Shown here one piece after another: positions 1-8,771 of a stretch of 64,000 bases of DNA; position 1 is the first letter of the stretch; each line of letters begins with the position of its first letter. The stretch comes from Devosia sp. Lineage in GTDB: Bacteria; Pseudomonadota; Alphaproteobacteria; Rhizobiales; Devosiaceae. The position numbers and the translations under genes were made by a program. The stretch spans positions 124,001 through 188,000 of the forward strand of contig NZ_JANQAH010000011.1 in the NCBI RefSeq assembly GCF_024707125.1, in the 5' to 3' direction. Below the pieces are notes generated by a model. The model was not told where the DNA came from. It did no database searches and saw nothing but the letters and a program-made list of their open reading frames with translations.

Positions 1-317
1 ATGGGGAGATCGGACTCCGCAGGCGCCACAGGCGTCGTCGTTTCCGTGGCAGGGGCAGACATTGCCGGATTTGCATCTGCAGGCGACGGCACCGCCGTAT
101 CCTGCACCGGGGCGGCTTCCTGGGTCACAACCGGGGCCGCCGGAGCCGGAGCGGCGGGCGCTACAGCCGTCGGCGTCTCCGCCGCAGTCACAGCCGGAGC
201 AGCATTCTGCACGGGCGCAGTCTCCTGGGCCGCGACCGGAAGGGCGAGGCCGGAAATGAGGAGAAGACCAGCGACAGCGTAAAGCGCGCTTCTGTTGCGG
301 TGCAGACGATCAGCCAT
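1..317 (-). CDS. exbB: ExbB-like proton-channel protein, N-terminal part (runs off the window)
   Basis: Read on the minus strand from an ATG at 317, the frame stays open to the window edge (105 codons seen). It starts with MADRLHRNRS, then a hydrophobic signal-like segment ending in LPVAAQE, then a long Ala/Pro/Thr linker with repeated AAPV units, and reaches ESDLPH at the edge. Rhizobial ExbB proteins (TonB-energising MotA/TolQ/ExbB family, inner membrane) have this design: signal-like segment, Ala/Pro linker, then a DLPHDLSPWGMF-like entry to the first channel helix. No channel helix lies inside the window, so the name is inferred from the N-terminus only. Another exported Ala/Pro-rich protein is possible. 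It is preceded by about 195 bases without a gene. Confidence 0.55.
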   Translation of the reverse strand, partial: MADRLHRNRSALYAVAGLLLISGLALPVAAQETAPVQNAAPAVTAAETPTAVAPAAPAPAAPVVTQEAAPVQDTAVPSPADANPAMSAPATETTTPVAPAESDLP

Positions 318-512
318 GAGGACACTACCCTTGACACAGCACCTGCTGTCAACCGGGCGCCGGATCAACTGATCCAAGCGACCGCCCATAGGGCGCGGCG
401 TATGCAGAAGCTCAATGCCGCTCACCTATTAAAGATGACGTTTATTGTCAAGAAAACGCCAGGACGATTAAACCGACCGCGCAACGTTTTACACCGCGCG
501 AAAAACCTGCCG

Positions 513-941
513 TCAGGCGAGCAGTTCAGGCGCCGCCAGGGCCGCAGCAAGACTGGTCTTGTCGAGCACATCGCGCGAGGCCAGCGCCACGCGCGAAAAC
601 ACATGCCGCAATTCGCAGCTTTCCTCCGAGCGGCAATCCTCGCAGCGCCGATAGGCGACAATGGAGAGACAGGGCAAAAGCGCAATCGGCCCGTCGATGA
701 GCCGCAAAACCTCGCCGAACATCACCTCTTCGGCCGGCCGGATCAGCTCATAGCCGCCCGTGCGCCCGCGATGGCTGCGCACGATGCCATTGCCCTTGAG
801 CTGGAGCAGGATCTGCTCCAGGAACTTCTTCGGGATCTTCTGCTCGGCCGCAATCTCGCTGGTCATCAGCGTATTGCCGGGCCCTACGCGCGCAAGCGCA
901 AGCAGGGCACGAAGCGCATAGCGGGCCTTCTGGGAAATCAC
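513..941 (-). CDS. Rrf2-family transcriptional regulator with a cysteine cluster, linked to cysA
   Basis: A 142-residue Rrf2-family repressor/sensor. Residues 1-75 form the winged helix (SQKARYALRAL, then a recognition region with IPKKFLEQIL and RGRTGGYEL, all family hallmarks). Cysteines at 91, 100, 103 and 109 lie where IscR-type members bind an Fe-S cluster, so redox or Fe-S sensing is possible, though spacing differs from IscR. The start is GTG at 941, supported by AGGAG six bases upstream. The gene follows cysA by 18 bases on the same strand, so it is probably the last gene of the sulfate-uptake transcript and a candidate regulator of sulfur assimilation. It is not an obvious RirA or NsrR; the ligand is unknown. 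Confidence 0.85.
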   Translation of the reverse strand: MISQKARYALRALLALARVGPGNTLMTSEIAAEQKIPKKFLEQILLQLKGNGIVRSHRGRTGGYELIRPAEEVMFGEVLRLIDGPIALLPCLSIVAYRRCEDCRSEESCELRHVFSRVALASRDVLDKTSLAAALAAPELLA

Positions 942-959
942 CGCGCGCTCCTCGCCACC

Positions 960-1994
960 CTATTCGGCTGGAAACAGTTTCCAGCGTTTCGGACGGAAGC
1001 TGATCTGGCTCCGCTCGCCGGCCGGATGATCGAAGGGAAGATCGATCTCCACCCGGTGCCCTGCACCACCAATGTCGAGCTCAACGCGACGGGTACCGCC
1101 GACGCGGCGGCTGCTGGCGACGACGCCGGACAGGGCCGCATCACCATCCACGAGCTCGATATCATGCGGACGGAAGAACAGCCGCGCTGGCCCCACGGCC
1201 TCGGGCGAGGAAATGCCGATCGGCCGATCACCCAGCCAGATGTCCCCACGCTCGATATTGACCGGCAGGGTGCTGGATTCGCCAATAAACCCGAAGACGA
1301 ATGGCGATTGCGGCTGATCATAGACCGTGTCCGGCGTACCCACCTGCTCGATCTTGCCCTGGCTCATCACGCAGAGCCGGTCGGCGAGTTCGAGCGCCTC
1401 TTCCTGGTCGTGCGTCACGAACACGGTGGTGTGGCCGGTGCGATCATGCATTTCGCGCAGCCACTTGCGCAGCTCGCGGCGCACCTGTGCGTCGAGCGCA
1501 CCAAACGGTTCGTCAAGGAGCAGCACGCCCGGCTCGATGGCAAGCGCGCGCGCCAGCGCCACGCGCTGGCGCTGACCACCCGAAAGCTGGCTCGGATATC
1601 GCTTTTCAAGGCCCGAAAGCTGCACCAGATCGAGCAGTTCGCGCGCCCGGCGGCGGATTTCCGCCTTGGGCGGGCGCGTCGCGCGCGGCCGCACTTCGAG
1701 ACCGAACGAAACGTTCTCAAGGATCGTCATGTGTCGGAACAGCGCATAGTGCTGGAACACGAAGCCGATATTGCGCTCCTGCACGCTTTTTTCCGAAGCG
1801 TCCTCGTCGCCGAAGAAAATCTTGCCCGCCGTCGGCCGTTCGAGGCCCGCAATAAGACGCAGCAAGGTGGTCTTGCCCGAGCCCGAAGGTCCAAGCAGCG
1901 CAATGAGCTCGCCCGATTTGATATCCAGCGACACATCGTGGAGCGCCGGAAACCGGTCGAATTCCTTGCGGACGTTTTGAACGCGTACTTCCAT
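960..1994 (-). CDS. cysA: Sulfate/thiosulfate ABC transporter ATP-binding protein CysA
   Basis: ATPase subunit of the sulfate/thiosulfate importer CysTWA-Sbp, acting at the cytoplasmic face of the inner membrane. The 344-residue protein has Walker A GPSGSGKT (35-42), Q-loop region [13 protein letters not shown] (79-90), signature LSGGQ (137-141), Walker B VLLLDEP (157-163), the switch histidine in VTHD and a C-terminal regulatory domain. The [11 protein letters not shown] stretch is typical of CysA. I start at the ATG at 1994, 11 bases after the cysW stop with GGAATAGAG as ribosome site; an in-frame extension to 2051 would run back into cysW and lacks similarity. Part of the minus-strand cysT-cysW-cysA-rrf2 run. 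Confidence 0.95.
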   Translation of the reverse strand: MEVRVQNVRKEFDRFPALHDVSLDIKSGELIALLGPSGSGKTTLLRLIAGLERPTAGKIFFGDEDASEKSVQERNIGFVFQHYALFRHMTILENVSFGLEVRPRATRPPKAEIRRRARELLDLVQLSGLEKRYPSQLSGGQRQRVALARALAIEPGVLLLDEPFGALDAQVRRELRKWLREMHDRTGHTTVFVTHDQEEALELADRLCVMSQGKIEQVGTPDTVYDQPQSPFVFGFIGESSTLPVNIERGDIWLGDRPIGISSPEAVGPARLFFRPHDIELVDGDAALSGVVASSRRVGGTRRVELDIGGAGHRVEIDLPFDHPAGERSQISFRPKRWKLFPAE

Positions 1995-2005
1995 CTCTAT
2001 TCCAG

Positions 2006-2881
2006 TTAGTGGCCGCGACCGGTGGCAGCGAGTTCGTCGCCGAACCGCCATTCCAGCGCTGTTTTGAGAACCAGGGTGACGAGCGCCAGCAAGGCGAGGA
2101 GCGAGGCCAGCGCAAAGGCCGCCGTGCTCTGGTATTCATTGTAGAACATTTCGACCTGCAGCGGCATGGTCGTCGTCTGGCCGCGGATTTTCCCCGAGAC
2201 CACGGCCACGGCGCCGAATTCACCCATGGCGCGCGCATTGCAGAGCAGCACGCCATAGAGCAGGCCCCATTTGATATTGGGCAGGGTCACGCGCCAGAAC
2301 GTCTGCCAGCCGGAAGCGCCGAGCGACAGCGCGGCTTCTTCATCGCCCGAGCCCTGATCCTGCATCAGCGGAATGAGTTCGCGGGCAACGAAGGGGAAGG
2401 TCACGAAGATCGTCGCGAGGACGATGCCCGGCACGGCAAAGAGGATTTCGATATTGTAAGACCGCAGCCACGGCCCGAGCACGCTGCCCGAGCCAAACAG
2501 CAGCACATAGACGAGGCCCGAAATCACCGGCGACACCGAAAACGGCAGGTCGATGAGGGTAATAAGAAAGGCCTTGCCCTTGAACTCGAACTTGGCAATG
2601 GCCCAGGAGGCGGCAAGGCCGAAAACGACATTCAGCGGCACGGCAATGGCTGCAACGAGCAGCGTCAGTCTTATGGCCGATTGCGCGTCTGGCTGCTGCA
2701 GCGACTGGACGAAGACGCCGATACCCTCGCGCAGCGCCTCAGAGAACACAGCGACCAGCGGCAGAACCAAGAACAGGGCCATGAACAAGAGGCCGACAAG
2801 GATCAAGATCCAGCGGACATAGACCGGCTCATTGGTCGGCGAGGCCAGGCGGCGGACATGCGTACTAGCTGCCATAGCCAT
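2006..2881 (-). CDS. cysW: Sulfate ABC transporter permease CysW
   Basis: One of the two membrane subunits of the sulfate/thiosulfate importer. The 291-residue protein has about six hydrophobic helices and the EAA loop ([20 protein letters not shown]) that docks on CysA. The order cysT-cysW-cysA and the motif [16 protein letters not shown] near the last periplasmic loop identify CysW. The start at 2881 lies inside the end of cysT, so the genes overlap by about 17 bases; a second ATG at 2875 is an equally reasonable start. Translational coupling with cysT is likely. Confidence 0.95.
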   Translation of the reverse strand: MAMAASTHVRRLASPTNEPVYVRWILILVGLLFMALFLVLPLVAVFSEALREGIGVFVQSLQQPDAQSAIRLTLLVAAIAVPLNVVFGLAASWAIAKFEFKGKAFLITLIDLPFSVSPVISGLVYVLLFGSGSVLGPWLRSYNIEILFAVPGIVLATIFVTFPFVARELIPLMQDQGSGDEEAALSLGASGWQTFWRVTLPNIKWGLLYGVLLCNARAMGEFGAVAVVSGKIRGQTTTMPLQVEMFYNEYQSTAAFALASLLALLALVTLVLKTALEWRFGDELAATGRGH

Positions 2882-3710
2882 ATCTCCGGCGGCTCCAGGC
2901 CTGAATGAGGTTGATGATGAAGAGCATCACGAAGGAAATCGCCAGCATCACCGTCGCGATCACCGCCGCCCCGGCATAGTTGAATTCCTCGAGTCGAATG
3001 ACGATCAGCAGCGGCGCAATTTCCGAAACGAACGGGATATTGCCGGCAATGAAGATCACCGAGCCGTATTCCCCAACCGCCCGGGCAAAGGCGAGCGCAA
3101 AGCCGGTCAGGATGGCCGGCATCAGGCTGGGCAGCAGCACGCGCGTAATGGTCTGGAAGCGGTTGGCACCAAGCGTCGCCGAGGCCTCTTCGACCTCCTT
3201 GCTGATCTCTTCGAGGATCGGCTGAATGGTGCGGACGACAAAGGGCAGGCCGATGAAGATCATGGCAATGGTGATGCCGATTGGCGTGTAGGCAATGCGC
3301 CAGCCCAATTGCGCCGCAAACTGCCCCACAATTCCGTTGGGCGCATAGATCGCCGTCAGGGCAATGCCGGCCACAGCCGTCGGCAGGGCGAAAGGCAGGT
3401 CGACCATGGCGTCAAAAATACGCCGGCCGGGAAAGCGATAGCGCACCAGCACCCAGGCGATCAGCGTGCCGAAGACAACATTGATCCCAGCAGCAATAGT
3501 CGCGGTCAGAAAGCTGGTGCGCAGCGAGGCTAGCACGCGCGGATCGAGCGCCGCAGCCCAAAACCCGTTCCAGCCGAGCCCTGCCGAGCGCAGCACCAGG
3601 GCGACGAGCGGCACGAGAATGATCAGCGAAAAGTAGGTAAGAGTGAATCCGAGGGTCAGGCCGAAGCCTGGGATGACACTGGGTTGGCGAAAGCGGCCGA
3701 GTCTGCTCAT
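2865..3710 (-). CDS. cysT: Sulfate ABC transporter permease CysT
   Basis: Partner membrane subunit of CysW in the sulfate/thiosulfate importer (281 residues, about six helices). It carries the EAA loop ([20 protein letters not shown]) and [17 protein letters not shown], the CysT counterpart of the CysW motif. The ATG at 3710 is chosen because GGAGAAAG lies a few bases upstream and the protein then begins at the usual place ([17 protein letters not shown]); the longer open frame to 3893 adds 61 residues with no family similarity. About 207 bases separate it from the upstream FAD-binding gene. That gap holds a perfect 18-base dyad at 3846-3863, so cysT may have its own regulated promoter. Confidence 0.95.
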   Translation of the reverse strand: MSRLGRFRQPSVIPGFGLTLGFTLTYFSLIILVPLVALVLRSAGLGWNGFWAAALDPRVLASLRTSFLTATIAAGINVVFGTLIAWVLVRYRFPGRRIFDAMVDLPFALPTAVAGIALTAIYAPNGIVGQFAAQLGWRIAYTPIGITIAMIFIGLPFVVRTIQPILEEISKEVEEASATLGANRFQTITRVLLPSLMPAILTGFALAFARAVGEYGSVIFIAGNIPFVSEIAPLLIVIRLEEFNYAGAAVIATVMLAISFVMLFIINLIQAWSRRRYGYGS

Positions 3711-3845
3711 GCGGCTTTCTCCAGCAGGGATGCGCTCACGAGGCATCCGGGTTGGTGCAGTTTTGGTCGGATCATGCGGGGGCCCGAAATTTCCGCCCAA
3801 CTCTAGCCACGGAGTAGGGTTTCGCAAGGCGGGGCCCGGACAACA

Positions 3846-3863
3846 TTCTATCAAATGATAGAA
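3846..3863. promoter_or_regulatory. Perfect dyad upstream of cysT, candidate operator
   Basis: TTCTATCA-AA-TGATAGAA is an exact 8-base inverted repeat with a 2-base centre, 136 bases before the cysT start and just beyond the end of the FAD-binding gene. An AT-rich perfect dyad in GC-rich DNA is a good operator candidate. It shares the CTATCA core with sites at 7324, 59655 and 63889 near other sulfur genes. The Rrf2 protein encoded at the end of this cluster is the natural candidate ligand (inference). Confidence 0.55.
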
Positions 3864-3917
3864 ATTCATTCCACGGGCCGCGCCCCAGGCCAAACTCGAT
3901 TGCGTTTGGGCGCAAAG

Positions 3918-5270
3918 TCAGTGCGCGGCGAGCAAAGAGTTCGCTATTGCGGCACACTGCAAACGGATGTCCGGGACGGCCTCGATCTCGAAATATCGAC
4001 CCCTCGTCAGCGGCCCGACAACGCGTACGCGCTGCGATACGCGCCCCTCGCTGGCGACCACCGCGCAATTGGGATCGACGTCGAGACCGATATGCATTTC
4101 GTCCGGCCGTGCCGCGCCCGATTGCACCAATTGCCGGATCAGCGGATTGGCGCTGGCGCGAACGTCGACCGATACGCCCCCGCAATCATAAACGCGCGCC
4201 ACTTCGATTACCTCCCGCCGCTCGGAGCCACGCGGTCGGACCGTTGCTCGCACCACATCCCCCACCCGTTCGATGCCGACGAATTCGCCCGCCACCAGAT
4301 TGACCTGCCCGCTATCCACGGCGCGCGCTAATCCCGCGTAAAGATCAGGCGGCAGGCGATGGCGATGAATATTCCACCATGGCCGCACGTGACGCAGAAA
4401 CTGCCGCTTTTCTCGCAGCGGCCAACTGCCCCAGAGCCGCTGATTGAACGGCCGCAACCCATCGACAACACTGCGCCAGTCGCCACCCTTCGCTTCCACG
4501 TCGCGCACGATGTCGCGGAACCAGCGCGCGAGATAAGTGAGGCTGGTCCCAAACGGCACGTCGGCCGCATCGATCGCGATCGGCGCCACATCCTTGTGCG
4601 CTTTCGGAAGCAGGCCATTGCGCGAGACCACGGTAATGGGCCCACGATGCTTCGCCTCGGCCAGCGACACCCAGGCGTCGACCATGCTGAGGCCCGAGCC
4701 GAGGATCATCACTGCCGCATCGGGGTCGAGCGGCGTATCCCGCTCCGAACCCGCACGAACGGCAATACCCCTGCCCCGCGCCGGCTGGGTTTCGTGGCCT
4801 ACCGCCAAAGCAGCCCATTGCGAGACAATGCTCGTTCCATTGGCCAGCACCGTCTCGATGCCATTGGGCGTTTCGTGCAACGCCACGGCTTCCTCGGAAC
4901 GCACGAGCAGGCGTCCCGGCATATGCTCGCCAGCCTCGCGCAACACATCTTCAAGATAGGCGCCATAGAGCCGACGCGGCACGAAGGTCCAGGACGAGCC
5001 GTGCTTCCCGGGTTCGCGCCGTTGCAGCCAACGCCAGAAATGCTCGGGATCATCGGCAAAGGCGCTCATGCCGCGCGCCGGCACATTGACCCGGTGGTTG
5101 CGGGCGAGCGCCGAATAGGCCAGCCCCTGACCAAAGCGTCCCTGCCTTTCGAGCAAGGTAACGCGCAGGTCGGGATCGGAGCTGCGCAGCAGATGCGCCG
5201 CGAGCAGCACGCCGCTCGCCCCGCCTCCGATGATGACAATGGATTTGCCCGTTGAGCCAGTGGCGGTCAT
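3918..5270 (-). CDS. FAD/NAD(P)-binding protein in the sulfate-uptake cluster
   Basis: A 450-residue flavoprotein-like enzyme. Residues 11-20 (IVIIGGGASG) are a Rossmann dinucleotide-binding loop followed by an acidic end of strand two (LLERQGRFGQGLAYS). This layout fits the NAD_binding_9 group of FAD/NAD(P)-binding proteins. A second GSGLSM loop near residue 200 suggests a second nucleotide site. The ATG at 5270 is chosen because GGGAGGG lies upstream and the Rossmann loop then sits near the N-terminus. It lies between a hydrolase and cysT in the sulfate cluster, so a role in using a sulfur compound is possible; substrate and reaction are unknown. Confidence 0.8.
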   Translation of the reverse strand: MTATGSTGKSIVIIGGGASGVLLAAHLLRSSDPDLRVTLLERQGRFGQGLAYSALARNHRVNVPARGMSAFADDPEHFWRWLQRREPGKHGSSWTFVPRRLYGAYLEDVLREAGEHMPGRLLVRSEEAVALHETPNGIETVLANGTSIVSQWAALAVGHETQPARGRGIAVRAGSERDTPLDPDAAVMILGSGLSMVDAWVSLAEAKHRGPITVVSRNGLLPKAHKDVAPIAIDAADVPFGTSLTYLARWFRDIVRDVEAKGGDWRSVVDGLRPFNQRLWGSWPLREKRQFLRHVRPWWNIHRHRLPPDLYAGLARAVDSGQVNLVAGEFVGIERVGDVVRATVRPRGSERREVIEVARVYDCGGVSVDVRASANPLIRQLVQSGAARPDEMHIGLDVDPNCAVVASEGRVSQRVRVVGPLTRGRYFEIEAVPDIRLQCAAIANSLLAAH

Positions 5271-5330
5271 CGCAACCCTCCCGGTTATGCGCAATGCGCC
5301 GTCAATATTGGATGCCGGGACACACCCCGG

Positions 5331-5354
5331 CGCCCCGCAGGAACGCGCGGGGCG
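5331..5354 (-). terminator. GC-rich hairpin between hydrolase and FAD-binding gene
   Basis: CGCCCCGC and GCGGGGCG form a perfect 8-base-pair stem with an 8-base loop immediately after the hydrolase stop on the minus strand. There is no clear U-tract, so it may be an attenuator or mRNA-stabilising stem rather than a full terminator. Confidence 0.4.
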
Positions 5355-5356
5355 TG

Positions 5357-5956
5357 CTAAAATGAGCGCAATTGCGCTTGGGCAGAATTCACCCGCCGTG
5401 ACCGCTCTTGCCAGCGATCCGCTCGCTCGGCAACCTGCCGAGCCAATTCATAGCCCTCGACCCACCGCCCAAAGCCGCTCGCCACATTGATGTGGCCGAC
5501 ATAGCCGGCGTCGACCAGCGGCGCCTGCCAGTTTTTGGCAAGCGAAACGGCCTTGTCGAGGGTCATGTAGATATCGTCGCGACTGGCAACGACCTGAGTC
5601 GGAAAGGGCAACGGATCCGTTGGAATGCGGCCGAATTCATAGGTCCGCGCATGAAGTGCCGAGGTGCGCTCGATATCGGCTGGAGCGACCAGCAGGGCAC
5701 CGCCAACCAGTGATCCCACCGAACTGCCGGCCAGCCGGGCCACCAGCATGGTCCCCAGGCTATGCGCGACGATGATCGCGCCTGGATTGGCCAAAACAGC
5801 CTCTTCGAGACGCTGCTGCCAGCGCGCCGCCTCCGGATTGGCCCAGTCGGTCTGCTCGACCAGTTGCGCCTCTTCGAAGTCTTCGAGCCAGAAACGCTGC
5901 CAGTGCCCGTCGCCCGATCCATTGAGGCCAGGCACGACAAGGACCGGCCGGGTCAT
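5357..5956 (-). CDS. RBBP9/YdeN-type serine hydrolase (alpha/beta hydrolase)
   Basis: A 199-residue small alpha/beta hydrolase of the RBBP9/YdeN family. It opens with VLVVPGLNGSGDGHWQRFW, typical for this family, and has the nucleophile elbow AHSLGT (Ser66). A later SRDD acid region and GHINVASGFGRW supply the catalytic Asp and His. The natural substrate of this family is generally unknown. The start codon overlaps the stop of the upstream 73-residue gene (ATGA), so the two are translationally coupled. It sits in the sulfate-uptake cluster on the same strand as sbp and cysTWA. Confidence 0.85.
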   Translation of the reverse strand: MTRPVLVVPGLNGSGDGHWQRFWLEDFEEAQLVEQTDWANPEAARWQQRLEEAVLANPGAIIVAHSLGTMLVARLAGSSVGSLVGGALLVAPADIERTSALHARTYEFGRIPTDPLPFPTQVVASRDDIYMTLDKAVSLAKNWQAPLVDAGYVGHINVASGFGRWVEGYELARQVAERADRWQERSRRVNSAQAQLRSF

Positions 5957-6174
5957 TGCTCCGGTATCCCTTCATGCCGCGCGTCCCAAAAACTGCGCGG
6001 CTCGGGCTCCGGCGCCTTGCCGGCAAGGTAGATCGCGTCCTGTTCGAGCGGGCTCAGCGCCGCCTCATCAGTGCGTGCGGGCAGGCCACCAAAGAAATTC
6101 GCCTTGGCGGGCGCCTCTTCCGCACTGTTCCGGGCCATGGGGCCGGGGCTAAAAATACCGAAGAAATGCACCAT
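5953..6174 (-). CDS. Small conserved-looking protein (73 aa) in the sulfate cluster
   Basis: A 73-residue soluble protein starting MVHFFGIFSPGPMARNS and ending in a charged tail (EPEPRSFWDARHEGIPEQ). I do not recognise a family. It is accepted as a gene because a strong GGAGG lies five bases before the ATG at 6174 and because its stop overlaps the start of the hydrolase gene as ATGA. A longer frame to 6264 exists but would read through the hairpin after sbp. It has no signal peptide or membrane segment and no cysteines. It follows sbp by about 95 bases. Confidence 0.65.
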   Translation of the reverse strand: MVHFFGIFSPGPMARNSAEEAPAKANFFGGLPARTDEAALSPLEQDAIYLAGKAPEPEPRSFWDARHEGIPEQ

Positions 6175-6234
6175 TCTGTCCTCCAAAGTATAGACGTCAC
6201 TCAGGAAGGGGACGTGCCCCGCGGCGAAGAAGGT

Positions 6235-6262
6235 GCGGCCGGCGCCATAAGCAACCGGCCGC
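6235..6262 (-). terminator. Hairpin directly after sbp
   Basis: GCGGCCGG and CCGGCCGC form a perfect 8-base-pair stem with a 12-base loop, starting eight bases past the sbp stop. There is no U-tract. In binding-protein-dependent transport operons such stems commonly protect the binding-protein mRNA and lower expression of downstream genes; that role is inferred here. Confidence 0.45.
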
Positions 6263-6269
6263 AACCAGT

Positions 6270-7293
6270 TTATTGAGCGGGACCGGAGTAGATCTGGTCG
6301 AACACGCCGCCGTCACCAAAGTACTTCGGCTGCGCTTCACGCCAGCCACCGAAATCCTCGATGGTCACAAGGTTCAGTTCGCCAAAGCGGGCAATATCTT
6401 CCGGAGCGGCAGCATCCGGACGGAACGGACGATAATAGTGCTTGGCAGCAATCGCCTGGCCGGCATCGGAATAGAGATAGTCGAGATAGCCTTCGGCGAG
6501 ATCGAGGTTACCCTTCTTCTCGGCATTGCCCGGAACCAGCGCCACCGGCGGTTCGGCAAGGATCGAGAGCGACGGCGTCACGATATCGAAAGCATCGGGG
6601 CCAAGCTCTTCAAGGGCGAGATAGGCTTCGTTTTCCCAGGCGAGCAGCACGTCGCCGATGCCGCGCTGCACGAAGGTGGTGGTGGAGCCACGCGCGCCGG
6701 TATCGAGCACCGGAACGTGCTTGAAGAGCTGGCTCACGAATTCCTGCGCCTTGGCGTCATCGCCGCCATTGGCTTCGCGGGCCCACGCCCAGGCAGCAAG
6801 GAAGTTCCAGCGCGCGCCGCCCGAGGTCTTCGGGTTCGGCGTGATCACTTCGACGCCGTCGGCAACCAGGTCGCCCCAGTCCTTGATGCCCTTGGGATTA
6901 CCCTTGCGCACGAGGAAAACGATGGTTGAGGTATAGGGCGCATTATTGTTTTCGAGCGTGCCACGCCAATCGGCCGGGATGAGCCCGGCATCGGCAATGG
7001 CATTGATGTCGCTTTCGAGCGCCAGGGGTGACGACGTCGGCTTCAAGCCCGTCGATCACGGTACGGGCCTGCGAACCTGAACCGCCATGGGTGACCTGCA
7101 CGGCCACGGTCTCACTCTTGGTCTCTTGCCAGTGAGCGATGAACGCCTCGTTGAACTCGCGATAGAGCTCACGGGTCGGGTCATAGGAAACGTTGATGAG
7201 CGTCCGGTCCTGCGCATGGGCAGTGACGGAGAAACCAACCGCGAGCGATGCGGCCAGGGCGGCATAGGCGAAAATCTTGGCTGTCCGTTTCAA
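6270..7293 (-). pseudogene. sbp: Sulfate-binding protein gene with a single-base frameshift
   Basis: Periplasmic sulfate/thiosulfate-binding subunit of the CysTWA importer. The N-terminal part (TTG start at 7293, GGGAGG five bases upstream) has a signal peptide ending SVTAHAQ and the family start [13 protein letters not shown], then [22 protein letters not shown]. The rest ([15 protein letters not shown] to the end) continues in another frame. The break is a run of four G at 7025-7028 on the plus strand; three would restore one frame of about 340 residues. The downstream part retains family motifs ([30 protein letters not shown]), so decay is recent or the extra base is a sequencing error. 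The start region carries a CTATC motif at 7324-7338. Confidence 0.85.
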
Positions 7294-7323
7294 GGAAACC
7301 TCCCGATAGCGAATACATAAACT

Positions 7324-7338
7324 CTATCAACTCAGTCG
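7324..7338. promoter_or_regulatory. CTATC-type motif upstream of sbp
   Basis: CTATCAACTCAGTCG lies 31 bases upstream of the sbp start. It matches 11 of 15 positions with each of the sites at 59655-59669 and 63889-63903 and shares CTATCAA with the dyad at 3846. On its own it is not palindromic, so it could be a half-site or coincidence. Confidence 0.35.
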
Positions 7339-7538
7339 TGATTGAAAAGGTTCTAGCTTGCGAGCCGAAGCCCAGAAGGAGAAAATAATGCTCCAACAGG
7401 GCGCCGCTGCCAAGTTTGTCGCAATTGGGTTCTGAAACGACCCCTCTTTCCCAGGTTTCGTTGCGCTTTTCGGAGGAGCTTTACGAGGCCTTAACGCGCC
7501 ATTGCGCAGCAGATTCAGGTCCCGGGCGCTTGGTTGGC

Positions 7539-8723
7539 CTAGGCCACCAAAATGCCGGTGACGACACAAATGACAGCATAAGACACGGTAACCGTCAGGA
7601 TGCCGAACATGGCATTGGTCAGGCCCATGATAAAAAAGCCGGCAACCAGGGTCGACACAAGCACCAGAATACGCGGCCTTGCTTCAGTCTTGGCCGAGCG
7701 AACGACTTCAACGATCGGTGCGAGTAGAAAGAACGCATAGGCGACAAGCCCGAGAATGCCGGCACTGGCGGCAAAATCGGCCAGATCATTGTGCAGATGC
7801 GGCCAGTTTCCGAACGGCAGTTCGGACAGTTCGTTGGCGAGATTGACGAAGGCCAGCGGCCCATGGCCGAAAATCGGCGCCTGCACGAAGGCTTTAATGC
7901 CGCCTGAAATCATCTGCAGGCGAATGGCGGTCGACTCGTCCGTCGGCACGCCGTGCTGGAACACGTCCACCATGTCGATCAAGACGCGCTGAATTCCGGA
8001 GAGCTGGCTTGCCCCTAAGAACAGGGCGACAGCTCCACCGACCACCAGAGCCGCCAGCGCAAAAAGCGCTTGTTTTACCGAGACCAGCCGCAGCACAACG
8101 AGCCCAATGGCCGCCACGGCAAGCATCCCGGCAATGGCTACAACAGCACCGCGAGTGCCGGACAAAACGACAGCGACGATCGCCAGCACGGGTCCCAACA
8201 AGAAAAGGAACCGCCACAGGGTCACTTTTCCGACAAGGCCTGCGCAAGCAAGGAACCCCACGAGCAGCGCCACATCGGCAAAATGGATCGGATTGGCCAC
8301 TCCCTCACCGGCCCGGACGGTGCCCGTTGCCACGACCTCCATTACCGCAACCACCGCAGCCCCGGCGACACCGGCCAAAGCAAGAATTGCGATGAGAACC
8401 GAGCTGTCATCGGATTTCATGTCCTCTGCTGCCGTCAGCAGTGGCCATATGGCAAAGAGCGGCGAGAAAAACGCCAGCCCGACCAGCCCCTCAAAGGACT
8501 TCGCTCCGATAGCATAGGAAATCGCGATAAGCCCAAGTCCCAGCAACGGCATCCAGACGATCGGGCGCCGAAGCTGCTCGCCTGCACGCTGGAACATCAG
8601 CGAGATGGAAAGGCCACCCAGCGCCAGGAAGATGACATTCCCCGCCTCGGGCGCCACAGGCGACATGGCAAGTGTGGCAACGAGGGCAAGGAGAACGACG
8701 GAGCTGCGGACTGAATAGAGCAT
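7539..8723 (-). CDS. O-antigen ligase / Wzy-like membrane protein
   Basis: A polytopic inner-membrane protein of 394 residues with about ten hydrophobic segments. A large loop in the second half holds GHGPLAFVNLANEL and WPHLHNDLADFAASAGILGLVAY; the HLHND-type histidine motif followed by a Gly-rich helix marks the WaaL/Wzy O-antigen ligase family. Such enzymes join or polymerise lipid-linked glycans at the periplasmic face. The ATG at 8723 is used; a TTG at 8732 would add three residues and neither has a strong ribosome site. It stands alone between sbp and a DedA gene, so its glycan substrate cannot be told. It is distinct from the ExoQ-like protein at 29860. Confidence 0.8.
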   Translation of the reverse strand: MLYSVRSSVVLLALVATLAMSPVAPEAGNVIFLALGGLSISLMFQRAGEQLRRPIVWMPLLGLGLIAISYAIGAKSFEGLVGLAFFSPLFAIWPLLTAAEDMKSDDSSVLIAILALAGVAGAAVVAVMEVVATGTVRAGEGVANPIHFADVALLVGFLACAGLVGKVTLWRFLFLLGPVLAIVAVVLSGTRGAVVAIAGMLAVAAIGLVVLRLVSVKQALFALAALVVGGAVALFLGASQLSGIQRVLIDMVDVFQHGVPTDESTAIRLQMISGGIKAFVQAPIFGHGPLAFVNLANELSELPFGNWPHLHNDLADFAASAGILGLVAYAFFLLAPIVEVVRSAKTEARPRILVLVSTLVAGFFIMGLTNAMFGILTVTVSYAVICVVTGILVA

Positions 8724-8771
8724 ATGGCTCAACTACAGCCCGAAGTGCTCATAGACAAGCTCGGCCGCGTC

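Noticed and set aside
330..351. TTGACA...TGTCAA dyad near the exbB start as a promoter or operator
   Set aside because: The TTGACA has no -10 at suitable spacing and the dyad has a bulge; not strong enough to list as a site.
300..2009. 569-codon open frame on the plus strand
   Set aside because: It is antisense to rrf2 and cysA, rich in Arg/His/Gln, has no domain and no ribosome site; such mirror frames are common in GC-rich genes.
6943..7293. Treating the N-terminal part of sbp as a separate short gene
   Set aside because: Its last residues after VVT are frameshift noise, while the next frame continues the family sequence directly.
7327..7569. 80-codon minus-strand frame upstream of sbp
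   Set aside because: Overlaps the end of the O-antigen-ligase-like gene and lacks a ribosome site or domain.
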